A DNA stretch of 9,383 nucleotides, from NCBI GenBank assembly GCA_964568365.1, contig CAZMQF010000107.1, forward strand, positions 1-9,383, in the 5' to 3' direction. The stretch's first letter is position 1; each line of letters opens with the position of its first letter. Shown here one piece after another: positions 1-7,726 of this stretch. The DNA comes from CAYLMG01 sp964568365. GTDB taxonomy: Bacteria; Planctomycetota; Phycisphaerae; Sedimentisphaerales; Anaerobacaceae. The translations under genes and the position numbers were made by a program. A model generated the notes under the pieces. That model saw only the letters and a list, made by a program, of their open reading frames with translations, was not told the DNA's origin and ran no database searches.

Positions 1-56
1 CAGGTAAAGATTCATTTGCGACATATCACGCTCAATATTCTACAACTCACGCTTCA

Positions 57-101
57 TTTACCCTGTTAGAGTTTTTTCAAATAAAACTCTAACAGGGTAA
101 A
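57..101. terminator. 19-bp perfect stem-loop after the GH27 gene
   Basis: Bases 57-75 and 83-101 are exact reverse complements around a 7-base loop (TTCAAAT). On the minus strand the structure starts about 20 bases after the GH27 stop codon, so it lies in that gene's 3' region. It lacks a clear T tract after the stem, so it is not a textbook Rho-independent terminator. It may act as a 3' mRNA-stabilising hairpin, as a weak bidirectional terminator, or be a copy of a dispersed repeat. The rest of bases 1-121 shows nothing else I can name. Confidence 0.5.
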
Positions 102-121
102 TCCAGGCTAAAATAAATACC

Positions 122-2119
122 TTATTCACTGATTAGCTTAATCAGGACAACACCATGAATTGGAACCTCAGTCTCAAATTTATCCTTAAAAGTCCCTATA
201 TTCTTTTGCCGCCACAGGTCACGAACCCGGCATCTGCCGTCAATACCTAAATCGGCAAAATTCAAGGTGATTTGCCGCTGCGAATAATCATCCCTGTTAA
301 ACAAACCAACAGCTATAGAGCTGTCTTCCGTCTGCTTTGCCCATATTTCAATAGGGCCATCCTGAACAATACGGCGGGCCTGCCGGCCCAGCGGGTCCTG
401 ACTAACCTCTAAAACCTCGTCATTGGTCAATAGACCCAATGTGAAATCATCCAACTGTTCAATCGGACAGCCAAGCAGCAGCGGCGAGCTAAGCAAACAC
501 CACAGACTCATATGTGTATATTGCTCATCGGCAGTCAAGCGTGAATCCCGCAGATTCGGTCCCCAGCCGACCTTGCCCAGAACCATCATATCAGGGTCGT
601 TCCAGTGGCCTGGCTTCGCATACGGGGCCAAATCAGCCTGGTCAAATCCTCTTGCCATACTTTCCCACGTATCCCTGATATCACCTGTTGTTCGCCAGCA
701 GTTACCGCCTACCTCTTCGCCCCACTTCCACACCTCACCCCAGCCGTACTGGCAGAGGCTGTAAACGATGTCCCTGTCAACCTCATCGAGCATTTTCCTC
801 ATCAGGATATAAGGCCTTTGCAGGTCTTCAAGTGTGTCTCTGCCCGATACCGACGAATAGCCGCACCAGTCGTATTTAAGGTAATCGAATCCCCATTCTG
901 CAAATTTTTTCGCATCCTGCAGCTCGTGCTCCCAGCTTGCGACATAACCCTGGCAGGTCGTCGGTCCCGGGCCAATATAGATACCGGCTTTCAGGCCAAG
1001 CCCGTGGATATAGTCGCACAAAGCCTTCATATCCGGAAATTTTGCATTCGATATCAAATCGCCGTTCTCATCACGAACGGGCGGACCGAGATTAGGATCA
1101 TTGCTGCCCCGCCCTTCCGTGCGCATCCAGCAATCATCAATATTGATATATGACCAGCCGTGATTGGCAAGTCCGGTATCAACCATTGCCTTTGCTGTTG
1201 CTCGAACCTTTTCGTCATCGACGGCACAGGCCCAACAGTTCCAGCTGTTCCAGCCCATCGGCGGAGTCAAAGCAATCGTATCGCCGACAACTATACGAAA
1301 ATCTCTTTCCACTCTCCCCAGAACATTTTTTGCAATCAGCTTTACTTTATATTCGCCTTGCCTTTCTACGGTGCCGGTAATTTGCCCTGTTGCCGAATCG
1401 ATAATAAGTCCTTCCGGCAGTCCCTTCGCACCAAAAAACATCGGACGCTCTCCCGTCGCCGTTGCTGTAAACAAAAACGGATTCCCCGGACGAACACCAA
1501 AAATCTTCGCCCCCGTTATACGCGGCTTTGGGCCTGGCCTGGGAGTTAAAATGTAACGTTTCGGAACAACCGCTTCAACCGCTCGAGGCTTTCTGCCTGC
1601 ATATTCAATCTTCGCCATCGCCCAGTCTGCGTGGTCGTTATAGTTAGTATCAACCTCCTTGACAATAAGACGCAGCTTCTTGATACCGGTTAAATCAACG
1701 TCAACTTCGTTAGGCTCACCGCCTGACCGCAGAACGCCGCTTTCCCACAATAATTTTCCGTCGCCGACGACCTTGAAGTCAACAGTACTCCTTCTTCTGC
1801 GCCTCCGGCGCTGCTCCTGCTGCTGGGTCCTGCTTCTGACCTCATCATCCACCCCGACAATCGCTATGAAACGTTTTGCACTGCCGTAGAGGCTAATATT
1901 CAACTCCGACGGTGAATTTACACCAAGTCCTCTTTCATATTCCTGAGAGTTCATAGTAATCGGATTGCCGTCAATCGATTTGTTAGCCTGTACAGTACCG
2001 TACCCTGTTTGAACCTTGCTGATATCCATCTCATCGAGCCATACAGTCTGTAATGCCTGCTCATTACAGCCTGCCAAAAAGCTCAAAGCCAGCAGTATAA
2101 ATAAAATCTTAAACCTCAT
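122..2119 (-). CDS. GH27 alpha-galactosidase, NPCBM-domain lipoprotein
   Basis: A 665-residue exo-glycosidase predicted to cleave terminal alpha-galactose (less likely alpha-N-acetylgalactosamine or beta-L-arabinopyranose). It is exported: an 18-residue lipoprotein signal ends in the lipobox LAGC, with Cys18 as lipidation site. Domains in order: NPCBM carbohydrate-binding module (about 25-173), a putative-Ig (He_PIG-like) domain (about 198-280), the GH27 barrel (about 283-580) and a C-terminal beta-sandwich. The barrel opens with PPMGWNSWNCW (286-296). By family comparison the nucleophile is Asp417 in YLKYDWC and the acid/base is Asp480 in RTTGDI. An AAGGAGG ribosome site (2125-2131) sits 5 bases before the ATG, fixing the start. 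Oddity: residues 98-110 form a Gln/Arg-rich insertion ending in seven arginines inside the NPCBM domain. It follows the debranching-enzyme gene by 131 bases and may be read separately. Function is clear at family level; the exact substrate is not. Confidence 0.95.
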   Translation of the reverse strand: MRFKILFILLALSFLAGCNEQALQTVWLDEMDISKVQTGYGTVQANKSIDGNPITMNSQEYERGLGVNSPSELNISLYGSAKRFIAIVGVDDEVRSRTQQQEQRRRRRRRSTVDFKVVGDGKLLWESGVLRSGGEPNEVDVDLTGIKKLRLIVKEVDTNYNDHADWAMAKIEYAGRKPRAVEAVVPKRYILTPRPGPKPRITGAKIFGVRPGNPFLFTATATGERPMFFGAKGLPEGLIIDSATGQITGTVERQGEYKVKLIAKNVLGRVERDFRIVVGDTIALTPPMGWNSWNCWACAVDDEKVRATAKAMVDTGLANHGWSYINIDDCWMRTEGRGSNDPNLGPPVRDENGDLISNAKFPDMKALCDYIHGLGLKAGIYIGPGPTTCQGYVASWEHELQDAKKFAEWGFDYLKYDWCGYSSVSGRDTLEDLQRPYILMRKMLDEVDRDIVYSLCQYGWGEVWKWGEEVGGNCWRTTGDIRDTWESMARGFDQADLAPYAKPGHWNDPDMMVLGKVGWGPNLRDSRLTADEQYTHMSLWCLLSSPLLLGCPIEQLDDFTLGLLTNDEVLEVSQDPLGRQARRIVQDGPIEIWAKQTEDSSIAVGLFNRDDYSQRQITLNFADLGIDGRCRVRDLWRQKNIGTFKDKFETEVPIHGVVLIKLISE

Positions 2120-2124
2120 TTTTA

Positions 2125-2131
2125 CCTCCTT
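2125..2131 (-). promoter_or_regulatory. Strong ribosome binding site of GH27
   Basis: The minus strand reads AAGGAGG, fully complementary to the 16S anti-Shine-Dalgarno core, 5 bases before the ATG at 2119. It supports that start and the lipoprotein signal that follows it. Confidence 0.8.
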
Positions 2132-2165
2132 CTTTTAATAATAATTAATCATTTATTCGGCACTT

Positions 2166-2194
2166 ATTCTAATTGGTAACTGCCGGACATACAA
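2166..2194 (-). promoter_or_regulatory. Candidate promoter for GH27
   Basis: On the minus strand TTGTAT (2194-2189) is separated by 17 bases from TAGAAT (2171-2166), a five-of-six match to the -10 consensus with a weaker -35. Transcription would begin near 2159, about 40 bases before the GH27 start codon. This would let the secreted galactosidase be expressed apart from the debranching enzyme upstream. It is a pattern match only. Confidence 0.35.
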
Positions 2195-2250
2195 GCTGTT
2201 TTCGGGAATTGTCCCTATTACTGTTTTGTGAGGAAAAATGAAATGAAAAA

Positions 2251-4290
2251 TTAACTGTTTATCAACAAATACGCACGGATAACTTCAGCCACGCTCCAGG
2301 CCTGTGCGAAACAGCCTCTGGGCTTATGAGGTTCATCGCCGTCAAATATCTCGCTGATTTGCCCGATACAGCCGTCGTTGGTCATATGTTCAAGCAGCGG
2401 CTCAATAAATTTTGCCGCCTTTTTTTTACTGCTTGCCTCGCAGCCGTTCACCTTCAGATAAGCCTCTACAAATGGCCCTATCAGATAAGGCCAAACCGTC
2501 CCCTGATGATATGCCTCATCCCGCTGCCGGGAAGGGCCGCTATAAGTCCCCTTATATCGGCTGTCAAGAGCATCCAGACTGCGAAGACCATACGGTGTCA
2601 AAAGCCTGCTTTCTAAAACATTCACCACACTTTTTGCCTGATAATCTTCCAACGGTGAAAACGGCAGTGACACCGCAAATATCTGGTTCGGACGCAGACT
2701 GCTGTCAATCCGGCCGTCCGGCAAAATACAATCGTTAAGATAACCTGTTAGCTGGTTCCAGAACAATCTTCTGAAATTTTTTTCGCATTTCTCGGCCATT
2801 AGCCTGTAACGCCGCGCCAACTGTGAATTTCTCTTCTCGTGATACCGCGCAAGATAACAAAGACAGTTATACCACAATGCATTAACCTCAACCGCTTTAC
2901 CGTAACGGGGTGTAAAACTTACTCCCTCGAATCTCGCATCCATCCACGTCAGTTGCGTATTCTCATCACCGCCGCAGATAAGGCCGTCCTCGTCGCAGCG
3001 TATCCCGAACCGCGTACCCTGACTATAACAATCGACTATCCGGTGAATCACCGGCAAAAGATGCTGCTCGAACGTCTCGTCGTCGCCGCTACTCTTAAGA
3101 TACTGAAACGCTGAATGAATAAACCACAACGAGGCATCTATACTGTTAAACTCCGCCCTTTTAATTTGCTCATCAAAATAATTCGCAATCATCCCCCCAT
3201 CCTCCGCCTGTGCAAAGGTCAAAAGCACCGACTTAGCTTCTTCATATCTGCCGGTTGAAAGCAAAAGTCCCGGCAGCGACATAAACGCATCTCTGCCCCA
3301 GTCGCAAAACCACGGAAAACCCGCCAGTATCGTCCATCGCTGCCGCTCATCTCCGGCAGAACGCTTCACAACAAATTTATCCGCCGCCAGACAAAGCTTT
3401 TCAAAAACACTGTCCTCGCCGCAGATTTTCGATTTGCTTTTTATATCTTCCTGATGCTTGCGCATACCCTCAAACTCAATCTCAAGCTCTGCGCTGGTAA
3501 AATATAACAATCCTTTGCTGCTGCTCTTTTTCTCTGCCGACTTAAGGCTGAACCAAAAAACTATCCTCTGAGGCGAATCGAGAAAATTTTTGAAAACCCC
3601 CGGCGTCCACAAATCCTCTGTAAAATCCTGACCACGTTCACGCTCCCGCCGGTAGAGCACATTATACCACCACTGCTCATCCGCATTAAAATTCATACCG
3701 GGACAGCTCAAAAACAATTCACACGCCTGCCGAATGTTATTTTGAACAAGCAAACCGCCGCCGAAACTCTCTGAAGAAATCGATGCCCCGCTTTTCTGCA
3801 GTGAATGATAATCTCTCAAATTAACAAACGGCCTTAATTCAAACTCAATGCCGCTCGCCAGGTGAAGAAAATCATAAACCAGAGCACCCGAATCAAAATC
3901 ACTGAGCAGATATAATGACTTGGTTAGCTCAATACCTTCAAACTTATAATCAAAATGAACACCGACATCCTGACGAAAACGCAGCGGCTGGCAGCTCTCA
4001 GGCACAAACTTCACGTCGAATTCAAGGCTTGAAAGATTTATTTCTTTATCGCCTGACCTGATAGTCTCAAGGCAATTGCTCAATGCCGCTACTCTGCCTG
4101 CCGGCGGCGTCAGCGACCCAATTAGCAGGCCGTGATATCTTCTCGTATTGCAGCCGGCAATAGTTGATGATGCATAAGAACCCCTTTTATTGGTTAAAAG
4201 CCATTCCTTATTTAACAATTCCTCAAAGCTCGTTTCACCCATCGATATACAAATAGCTTCTTTGCTGCCTTGACTCTGTAATGTATGCAA
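2251..4290 (-). CDS. Bacterial glycogen debranching enzyme (GH133 amylo-alpha-1,6-glucosidase type)
   Basis: Predicted cytoplasmic enzyme that hydrolyses alpha-1,6 branch points in glycogen-like glucans. From the TTG start it has 679 residues, usual for the bacterial/archaeal type. The N-terminal GDE_N domain (about 25-270) begins at FEELLNKEWLLTN and includes NTRRYHGLL (about 48-56). The C-terminal alpha/alpha-barrel (about 295-675) has WFCDWGRD (about 327-334), LTWMDA (about 447-452), TPRYGKAVEVNALWYN and HQGTVWP (about 595-601), all family signatures. Start choice: the frame stays open to an ATG at 4449, but that part lies in a repeat and resembles no family member. A TTG at 4290 has GAGGAG 7 bases upstream. 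An ATG at 4242 also precedes the conserved domain but lacks a good ribosome site. It lies downstream of GH57 and GT4 on the same strand, a recurring alpha-glucan set. Function is confident, start less so. Confidence 0.93.
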   Translation of the reverse strand: MHTLQSQGSKEAICISMGETSFEELLNKEWLLTNKRGSYASSTIAGCNTRRYHGLLIGSLTPPAGRVAALSNCLETIRSGDKEINLSSLEFDVKFVPESCQPLRFRQDVGVHFDYKFEGIELTKSLYLLSDFDSGALVYDFLHLASGIEFELRPFVNLRDYHSLQKSGASISSESFGGGLLVQNNIRQACELFLSCPGMNFNADEQWWYNVLYRRERERGQDFTEDLWTPGVFKNFLDSPQRIVFWFSLKSAEKKSSSKGLLYFTSAELEIEFEGMRKHQEDIKSKSKICGEDSVFEKLCLAADKFVVKRSAGDERQRWTILAGFPWFCDWGRDAFMSLPGLLLSTGRYEEAKSVLLTFAQAEDGGMIANYFDEQIKRAEFNSIDASLWFIHSAFQYLKSSGDDETFEQHLLPVIHRIVDCYSQGTRFGIRCDEDGLICGGDENTQLTWMDARFEGVSFTPRYGKAVEVNALWYNCLCYLARYHEKRNSQLARRYRLMAEKCEKNFRRLFWNQLTGYLNDCILPDGRIDSSLRPNQIFAVSLPFSPLEDYQAKSVVNVLESRLLTPYGLRSLDALDSRYKGTYSGPSRQRDEAYHQGTVWPYLIGPFVEAYLKVNGCEASSKKKAAKFIEPLLEHMTNDGCIGQISEIFDGDEPHKPRGCFAQAWSVAEVIRAYLLINS

Positions 4291-4297
4291 AATCAGA

Positions 4298-4303
4298 CTC
4301 CTC
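4298..4303 (-). promoter_or_regulatory. Ribosome binding site deciding a TTG start for the debranching enzyme
   Basis: The minus strand reads GAGGAG, 7 bases before the TTG at 4290-4288. The in-frame ATG codons at 4449 and 4242 lack a comparable site at proper spacing. This is why the gene is placed at 4290. Confidence 0.5.
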
Positions 4304-4351
4304 AAAAGATAATCTATTGTTCTTTGAAAAACCAAAGGAACATTAAATAAA

Positions 4352-4515
4352 ATTCGAAGCACTAAATCCGAAACCCGAAACAAATCCGAATTTACCAAAT
4401 TCAAATGTCCAAAACCGCCTTTTCGGCGAATTAAAGCCCGACAAAACAACGTTTTGAATTTTGTTAATTTGGTATTTTGAACATTGTTTCGGATTTCGAT
4501 ATTCGGATTTCGAGT
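4352..4515. repeat. Diverged inverted-repeat element between GH57 and the debranching enzyme
   Basis: Two arms of about 60 bases face each other around a short centre. The left arm (4355-4415) and the reverse complement of the right arm (about 4450-4513) align almost without gaps, at roughly 60% identity by eye. Shared blocks include ATCCGAAAC-like, CCGAAACAA and CCAAATT. The right arm contains a 12-base direct repeat, TTCGGATTTCGA, at 4488-4499 and 4502-4513. The centre has a small CGCC-TTTTC-GGCG hairpin (4416-4428). This AT-rich, CGAAA-rich style recalls short dispersed intergenic repeats in planctomycete-like genomes, which is recollection, not a search. It accounts for most of the 343-base gap 4291-4633, in which I see no gene. 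Confidence 0.6.
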
Positions 4516-4633
4516 TTATCCCTGTGTTCCATTATTTATTAAAAACTCAATAATAAGTAACGGCTGCATAAAAAACAAAATCTGTATTTTCACCCGACAG
4601 GCTGTAAATCACCATCCGTCACAAGCTCGCCTC

Positions 4634-5860
4634 TCATACCAGCCCTGCCAGCACCCCTGCATCCGGTCTTCCGCCTTTTAGAATTTTTGAACATCGCAGC
4701 TTAAGACTGCCAAGTATATTCATAAAGTTGATATATGAATCATAAGGCGAGTCATACGGATTAAAATACTTATGAACGTCACCGTCGGCGAAGTATTTCG
4801 TGCACATATAGTAAAAGTGGTCTGATGTCTGAAGTTTGCGCCAGTCTTCGAGTATCTCCTCGTCGCCGGTCTCTTTTACCTGTCTTTCAATCCGATAAAG
4901 CTCATAAATAGCGTTGGATTGCATCGCATTGCCGACCCAGGCCGAGATATCCCTCTCGGTATCCGCCCAGCTTACAAGATGCGGCACATCTATCGTATCA
5001 GTCGCCTCATAAGAATCCATCACCTCGCTCGGCGTCTTGAAATCATTGTCAGGATGCTGCAGAATCTTTTCAGGTAAATGCCTGATAAAATTAAATATTC
5101 CGGTATCTTCCCATTGATGCTCACCGAATGTCTCGTAATCCATAAACAGGTTTACTACATTACCGTTGCCGTTAACATCGTTTACCCAGCCGGCAAACTT
5201 ATCCGCCGTCAAAGGCCATTGAGACCAGTGGCGATTCGAAAATCTAAACGCTATATCATCGCTTAGCGAATAGTTCTTCAGCAGCAGCTTGAGTTTGCTG
5301 CCCCCTGTCGGTTTATAAACAAAATTCGGGCTGCGCGAGCCCAATATATGGTCTGCACCTTCGCATAATATCGCATCAAAGCAGCCCATCGACTCTATAA
5401 AAGACGCAAGCTCATTATTGTAAATCAGCTCGGTATTTCTGAATACTCGCGGCTTCTGGCCAAAAAGATACTCAATCCTATCACGATGCAGCCTGACCTG
5501 CTCGGCAAACTCGTCCCGTGAGTACAAAAAGCTCAGGCTGTGATAGTAAGTTTCTGCCAAAAACTCAACACACCCCGTCTCCGCCAGAGCATCAAACGTG
5601 CTCATCACCTCGGGTGCATAACTTTCAAGCTGCTCTAACAAAACACCTGTTATGCTGTAAGCAATCCTGAATCTGCCGTCATATTTCTTTATTAAATCAA
5701 GAAGAAGACGATTTGTGGGAAGATAGCATTTATTCGCAACCTTCCTGCATATGCCGTAATTCTTATAGTCGTCAAAATAATGATGGCTGTTATCAAATAC
5801 CGTGTAATGTCTTAATCGTAAGGGCTGATGAACCTGAAAATAAAAACAAACTGATGCCAT
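4634..5860 (-). CDS. GH57 alpha-amylase-type glycoside hydrolase
   Basis: A 408-residue cytoplasmic enzyme with no signal peptide, predicted to act on alpha-1,4-glucan chains as an alpha-amylase or glucanotransferase. GH57 conserved regions are visible: HQPLRL (11-16); YSITGVLLEQL (68-78); FRNTELIYNNE (140-150), with Glu144 the expected nucleophile; MDYETFGEHQW (240-250), with Asp241 the expected acid/base; and SWADTERDISAWVGN (297-311). The pattern fits the shorter amylase-annotated GH57 group resembling Methanocaldococcus MJ1611 rather than GH57 branching enzymes. GGGAG stands 4 bases before the ATG, supporting the start. It begins 28 bases after the GT4 stop, so the two are almost certainly co-transcribed. 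With GT4 and the debranching enzyme it would shape or degrade glycogen. The exact reaction is uncertain because few members of this subgroup have been characterised. Confidence 0.93.
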   Translation of the reverse strand: MASVCFYFQVHQPLRLRHYTVFDNSHHYFDDYKNYGICRKVANKCYLPTNRLLLDLIKKYDGRFRIAYSITGVLLEQLESYAPEVMSTFDALAETGCVEFLAETYYHSLSFLYSRDEFAEQVRLHRDRIEYLFGQKPRVFRNTELIYNNELASFIESMGCFDAILCEGADHILGSRSPNFVYKPTGGSKLKLLLKNYSLSDDIAFRFSNRHWSQWPLTADKFAGWVNDVNGNGNVVNLFMDYETFGEHQWEDTGIFNFIRHLPEKILQHPDNDFKTPSEVMDSYEATDTIDVPHLVSWADTERDISAWVGNAMQSNAIYELYRIERQVKETGDEEILEDWRKLQTSDHFYYMCTKYFADGDVHKYFNPYDSPYDSYINFMNILGSLKLRCSKILKGGRPDAGVLAGLV

Positions 5861-5888
5861 AAAGCTCCCTCTTAAAATATCAATCCTG

Positions 5889-7193
5889 TCAAACCGGAAC
5901 TGCTTCTGCCGTCACCTGCTCATATATTCTTGAACAGCGAACTGCCGAGTCTCGCCACTGCAGTTTCCGTATCTCAAAATTACCGTAATTTCTCAGTGTT
6001 ATCCCCAAAGGCGGATATCTCAACACAGCAATTATCTTATTAGCCATCTCATCAACATCCCAGAAATCAACCTTCAATGCATGACGCAGAACCTCCGAAA
6101 CCCCGCTCTGTTTACTTATTATCACCGGCACATCATTTTCCAAAGCCTCAAGCGGAACTATTCCGAAGGGCTCCGATACCGACGGCATCACAAAAAGGTC
6201 TGCCATTTTATATATCTTGTTAACATCTTCTCCTCGCAAAAAACCGGTAAAAAGAACCTTGCTGCCGATACCAAGCTCAGCTGCCATCTCCACCGCACGA
6301 TGCATCAAATCCCCCGAACCTGCCATCACAAATTTGACATCATCCATCACCTCAAGAACCTTTTTCGCTGCCTGCAGGAAATATTCAGGTCCTTTCTGCA
6401 TTGTAATTCGGCCGAGGAATAAAACAATTCTTTCCACTTTTGTAATCCCCGCCTCAGAAAGAAGCTGGTTATTGCCGTTACGCTCAACTCCGTTATGAAC
6501 CACTTCGACCTTATCACCGCTGATTCCGTATCGCTCGACTATAATATTCTTGGTAAAATTGCTTACAGCGACAACTCTGTCCGCAAAATGCATCCCTTGC
6601 CGCTCGATATCATAAATCACCTGATTAACATGCTCGCCGCTGCGGTCAAATTCCGTCGAATGAATGTGCACCACCAAAGGCTTGCCGCTCCTTTTCGCAA
6701 CCGCTATACCTGCCGGATATGTCATCCAGTCATGAGAATGAACAACATCAAACTCCTCCGCCTCCGACAGCCTGGCTGCAACCAATGCGTAACGGTAAAC
6801 CTCCGAATACATATCACCGGCATAATCCCCACCGCTTATGAATTGGCTGGATGAGCTAACCTTGCCGCCATGCCCCATGCGTTTGTGCCTTAATGTCTCT
6901 TCAATTTGACGCTGGTAAATATCAGCGGTGGAATAAGGCTGAAGGGGTGAATCAATTACTCGAAATTTGGCTTTTTTGAACTCGGCTCCTCCTAACGATG
7001 ACAGGCTGGGCGACAGAGAAGCGGGGCTTAAAAGCTTGACATGAGTGGCATATTCGCCTTCAACCATTTTCGGCAGCACGAATACAACCTCAATTCCAAG
7101 CTTATCCATCGCCTTGGTAAGGCCGTAGCAGGCCGTTCCCAATCCGCCGCTTATGAAAGGGGGAAACTCCCATCCTAACATAAAAACTTTCAT
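5889..7193 (-). CDS. GT4 glycosyltransferase, glycogen-synthase-like
   Basis: A 434-residue retaining GT-B glycosyltransferase, probably elongating an alpha-1,4-glucan from a nucleotide-activated glucose. The N-terminal Rossmann half starts at once with KVFMLGWEFPP and the glycine-rich loop SGGLGTACYGL (15-25), as in starch/glycogen synthase N-domains. VVHSHDWMTYPAG lies at 150-162. The C-terminal half contains VVHNGV, FLGRITMQKGPE (259-270; donor-phosphate Arg262 and Lys267), MAGSGD, and the E-x7-E motif SEPFGIVPLEALE with Glu341 and Glu349. No signal peptide or membrane segment is seen. A GGGGA ribosome site lies about 6 bases before the ATG. It is the first gene of the glycogen block and its leader carries a terminator-like hairpin. 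Alternative: a transferase for another hexose polymer, but the GH57 and debranching-enzyme neighbours favour glycogen. Confidence 0.92.
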   Translation of the reverse strand: MKVFMLGWEFPPFISGGLGTACYGLTKAMDKLGIEVVFVLPKMVEGEYATHVKLLSPASLSPSLSSLGGAEFKKAKFRVIDSPLQPYSTADIYQRQIEETLRHKRMGHGGKVSSSSQFISGGDYAGDMYSEVYRYALVAARLSEAEEFDVVHSHDWMTYPAGIAVAKRSGKPLVVHIHSTEFDRSGEHVNQVIYDIERQGMHFADRVVAVSNFTKNIIVERYGISGDKVEVVHNGVERNGNNQLLSEAGITKVERIVLFLGRITMQKGPEYFLQAAKKVLEVMDDVKFVMAGSGDLMHRAVEMAAELGIGSKVLFTGFLRGEDVNKIYKMADLFVMPSVSEPFGIVPLEALENDVPVIISKQSGVSEVLRHALKVDFWDVDEMANKIIAVLRYPPLGITLRNYGNFEIRKLQWRDSAVRCSRIYEQVTAEAVPV

Positions 7194-7281
7194 CTCGTTC
7201 CCCTTTGTCTTGTCACCATAAGAGCCGCTCTAAAATGTGCTGATAAAAAATTTTTGACGAAAAATACAGGTACCTAATCAA

Positions 7282-7324
7282 AAAATTGCCGCCTCGACTA
7301 CCTGCTGTTAGTCGATTCATCGGC
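7282..7324 (-). terminator. Terminator-like hairpin in the glycogen-operon leader (possible attenuator)
   Basis: On the minus strand GCCG (7324-7321) pairs with CGGC (7291-7288), and TCGACTA (7315-7309) pairs exactly with TAGTCGA (7300-7294) around an 8-base loop. Unpaired stretches of 5 and 2 bases separate the two helices. AA and then six T residues follow the stem. It lies about 80-130 bases before the GT4 start codon in the direction of that gene. That position suits an attenuator, or the end of a short upstream transcript. The 7-bp inner repeat could instead be a repressor operator. Confidence 0.4.
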
Positions 7325-7384
7325 ACAAAATAAAATCCTCTTAATTGAAAACAAATGAGAAAAAACCGCTCAGAGCTTTTTACT

Positions 7385-7390
7385 ATTATA
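7385..7390 (-). promoter_or_regulatory. Candidate -10 box for the GT4 operon leader
   Basis: A perfect TATAAT occurs on the minus strand, about 190 bases before the GT4 start. No convincing -35 is seen at 16-18 bases upstream. If used, its transcript would include the hairpin at 7282-7324. Confidence 0.25.
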
Positions 7391-7633
7391 TAAATCGGCC
7401 TTTCAGCAGGTTTATTATCAAAAAATTTCCAAAAAATTCCTGTTTTTAAGCCCGCAACACCACATTTTATAGGCCCTTTAACACCAAAGCTACTCTCAGC
7501 GAATGGAAAAAATCCCTGCTCAACCAGAAATGTGTTCAAAACTTTTTTCCATACATAAAAAAATTTTGGCCTGATAATAAAATATAGATGATTGAAAATG
7601 TGCACCAAAATAGAGAAATCGCCTGTTCTTAAC

Positions 7634-7668
7634 AAAAAAGCTGCTCTGCCTTTAATAGGCGGAGCAGC
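7634..7668 (-). terminator. Rho-independent terminator of the histone gene
   Basis: On the minus strand an 11-bp stem (7668-7658 with 7650-7640, one G-T pair) closes a 7-base loop and is followed by six T residues (7639-7634). It begins about 60 bases after the histone stop codon, so it should end that transcript and insulate it from the GT4 operon. Confidence 0.85.
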
Positions 7669-7726
7669 CTTACAAACAACTTCGCTGCCAAACCAAATAA
7701 GCTGGAACTATTGTCAGCTAAAAATC

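Larger units (their letters stand above)
7194..7633. other. Gene-poor leader region upstream of the GT4-GH57 operon
   Basis: This 440-base AT-rich stretch lies between the GT4 start and the histone terminator. The open frame covering it on the minus strand starts with TTG inside that terminator, lacks a ribosome site and looks like no family, so I do not call it a gene. It holds a TATAAT at 7390-7385 (minus strand) and the hairpin at 7282-7324 described separately. It may be a long 5' leader or encode a short RNA; no known RNA family was recognised. Confidence 0.4.

Noticed and set aside
605..1153. 182-residue plus-strand open frame
   Set aside because: It lies antisense to the GH27 catalytic domain and is a shadow of its codon bias.
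7360..7385. A/T runs flanking CCGCTCAGAGC, considered as a terminator
   Set aside because: The inner GCTC/GAGC pairing leaves a one-base loop, and the outer pairing is interrupted.
7213..7635. 140-residue Phe-rich open frame on the minus strand
   Set aside because: It starts with TTG inside the histone terminator, has no ribosome site, spans the leader hairpin and resembles no family.
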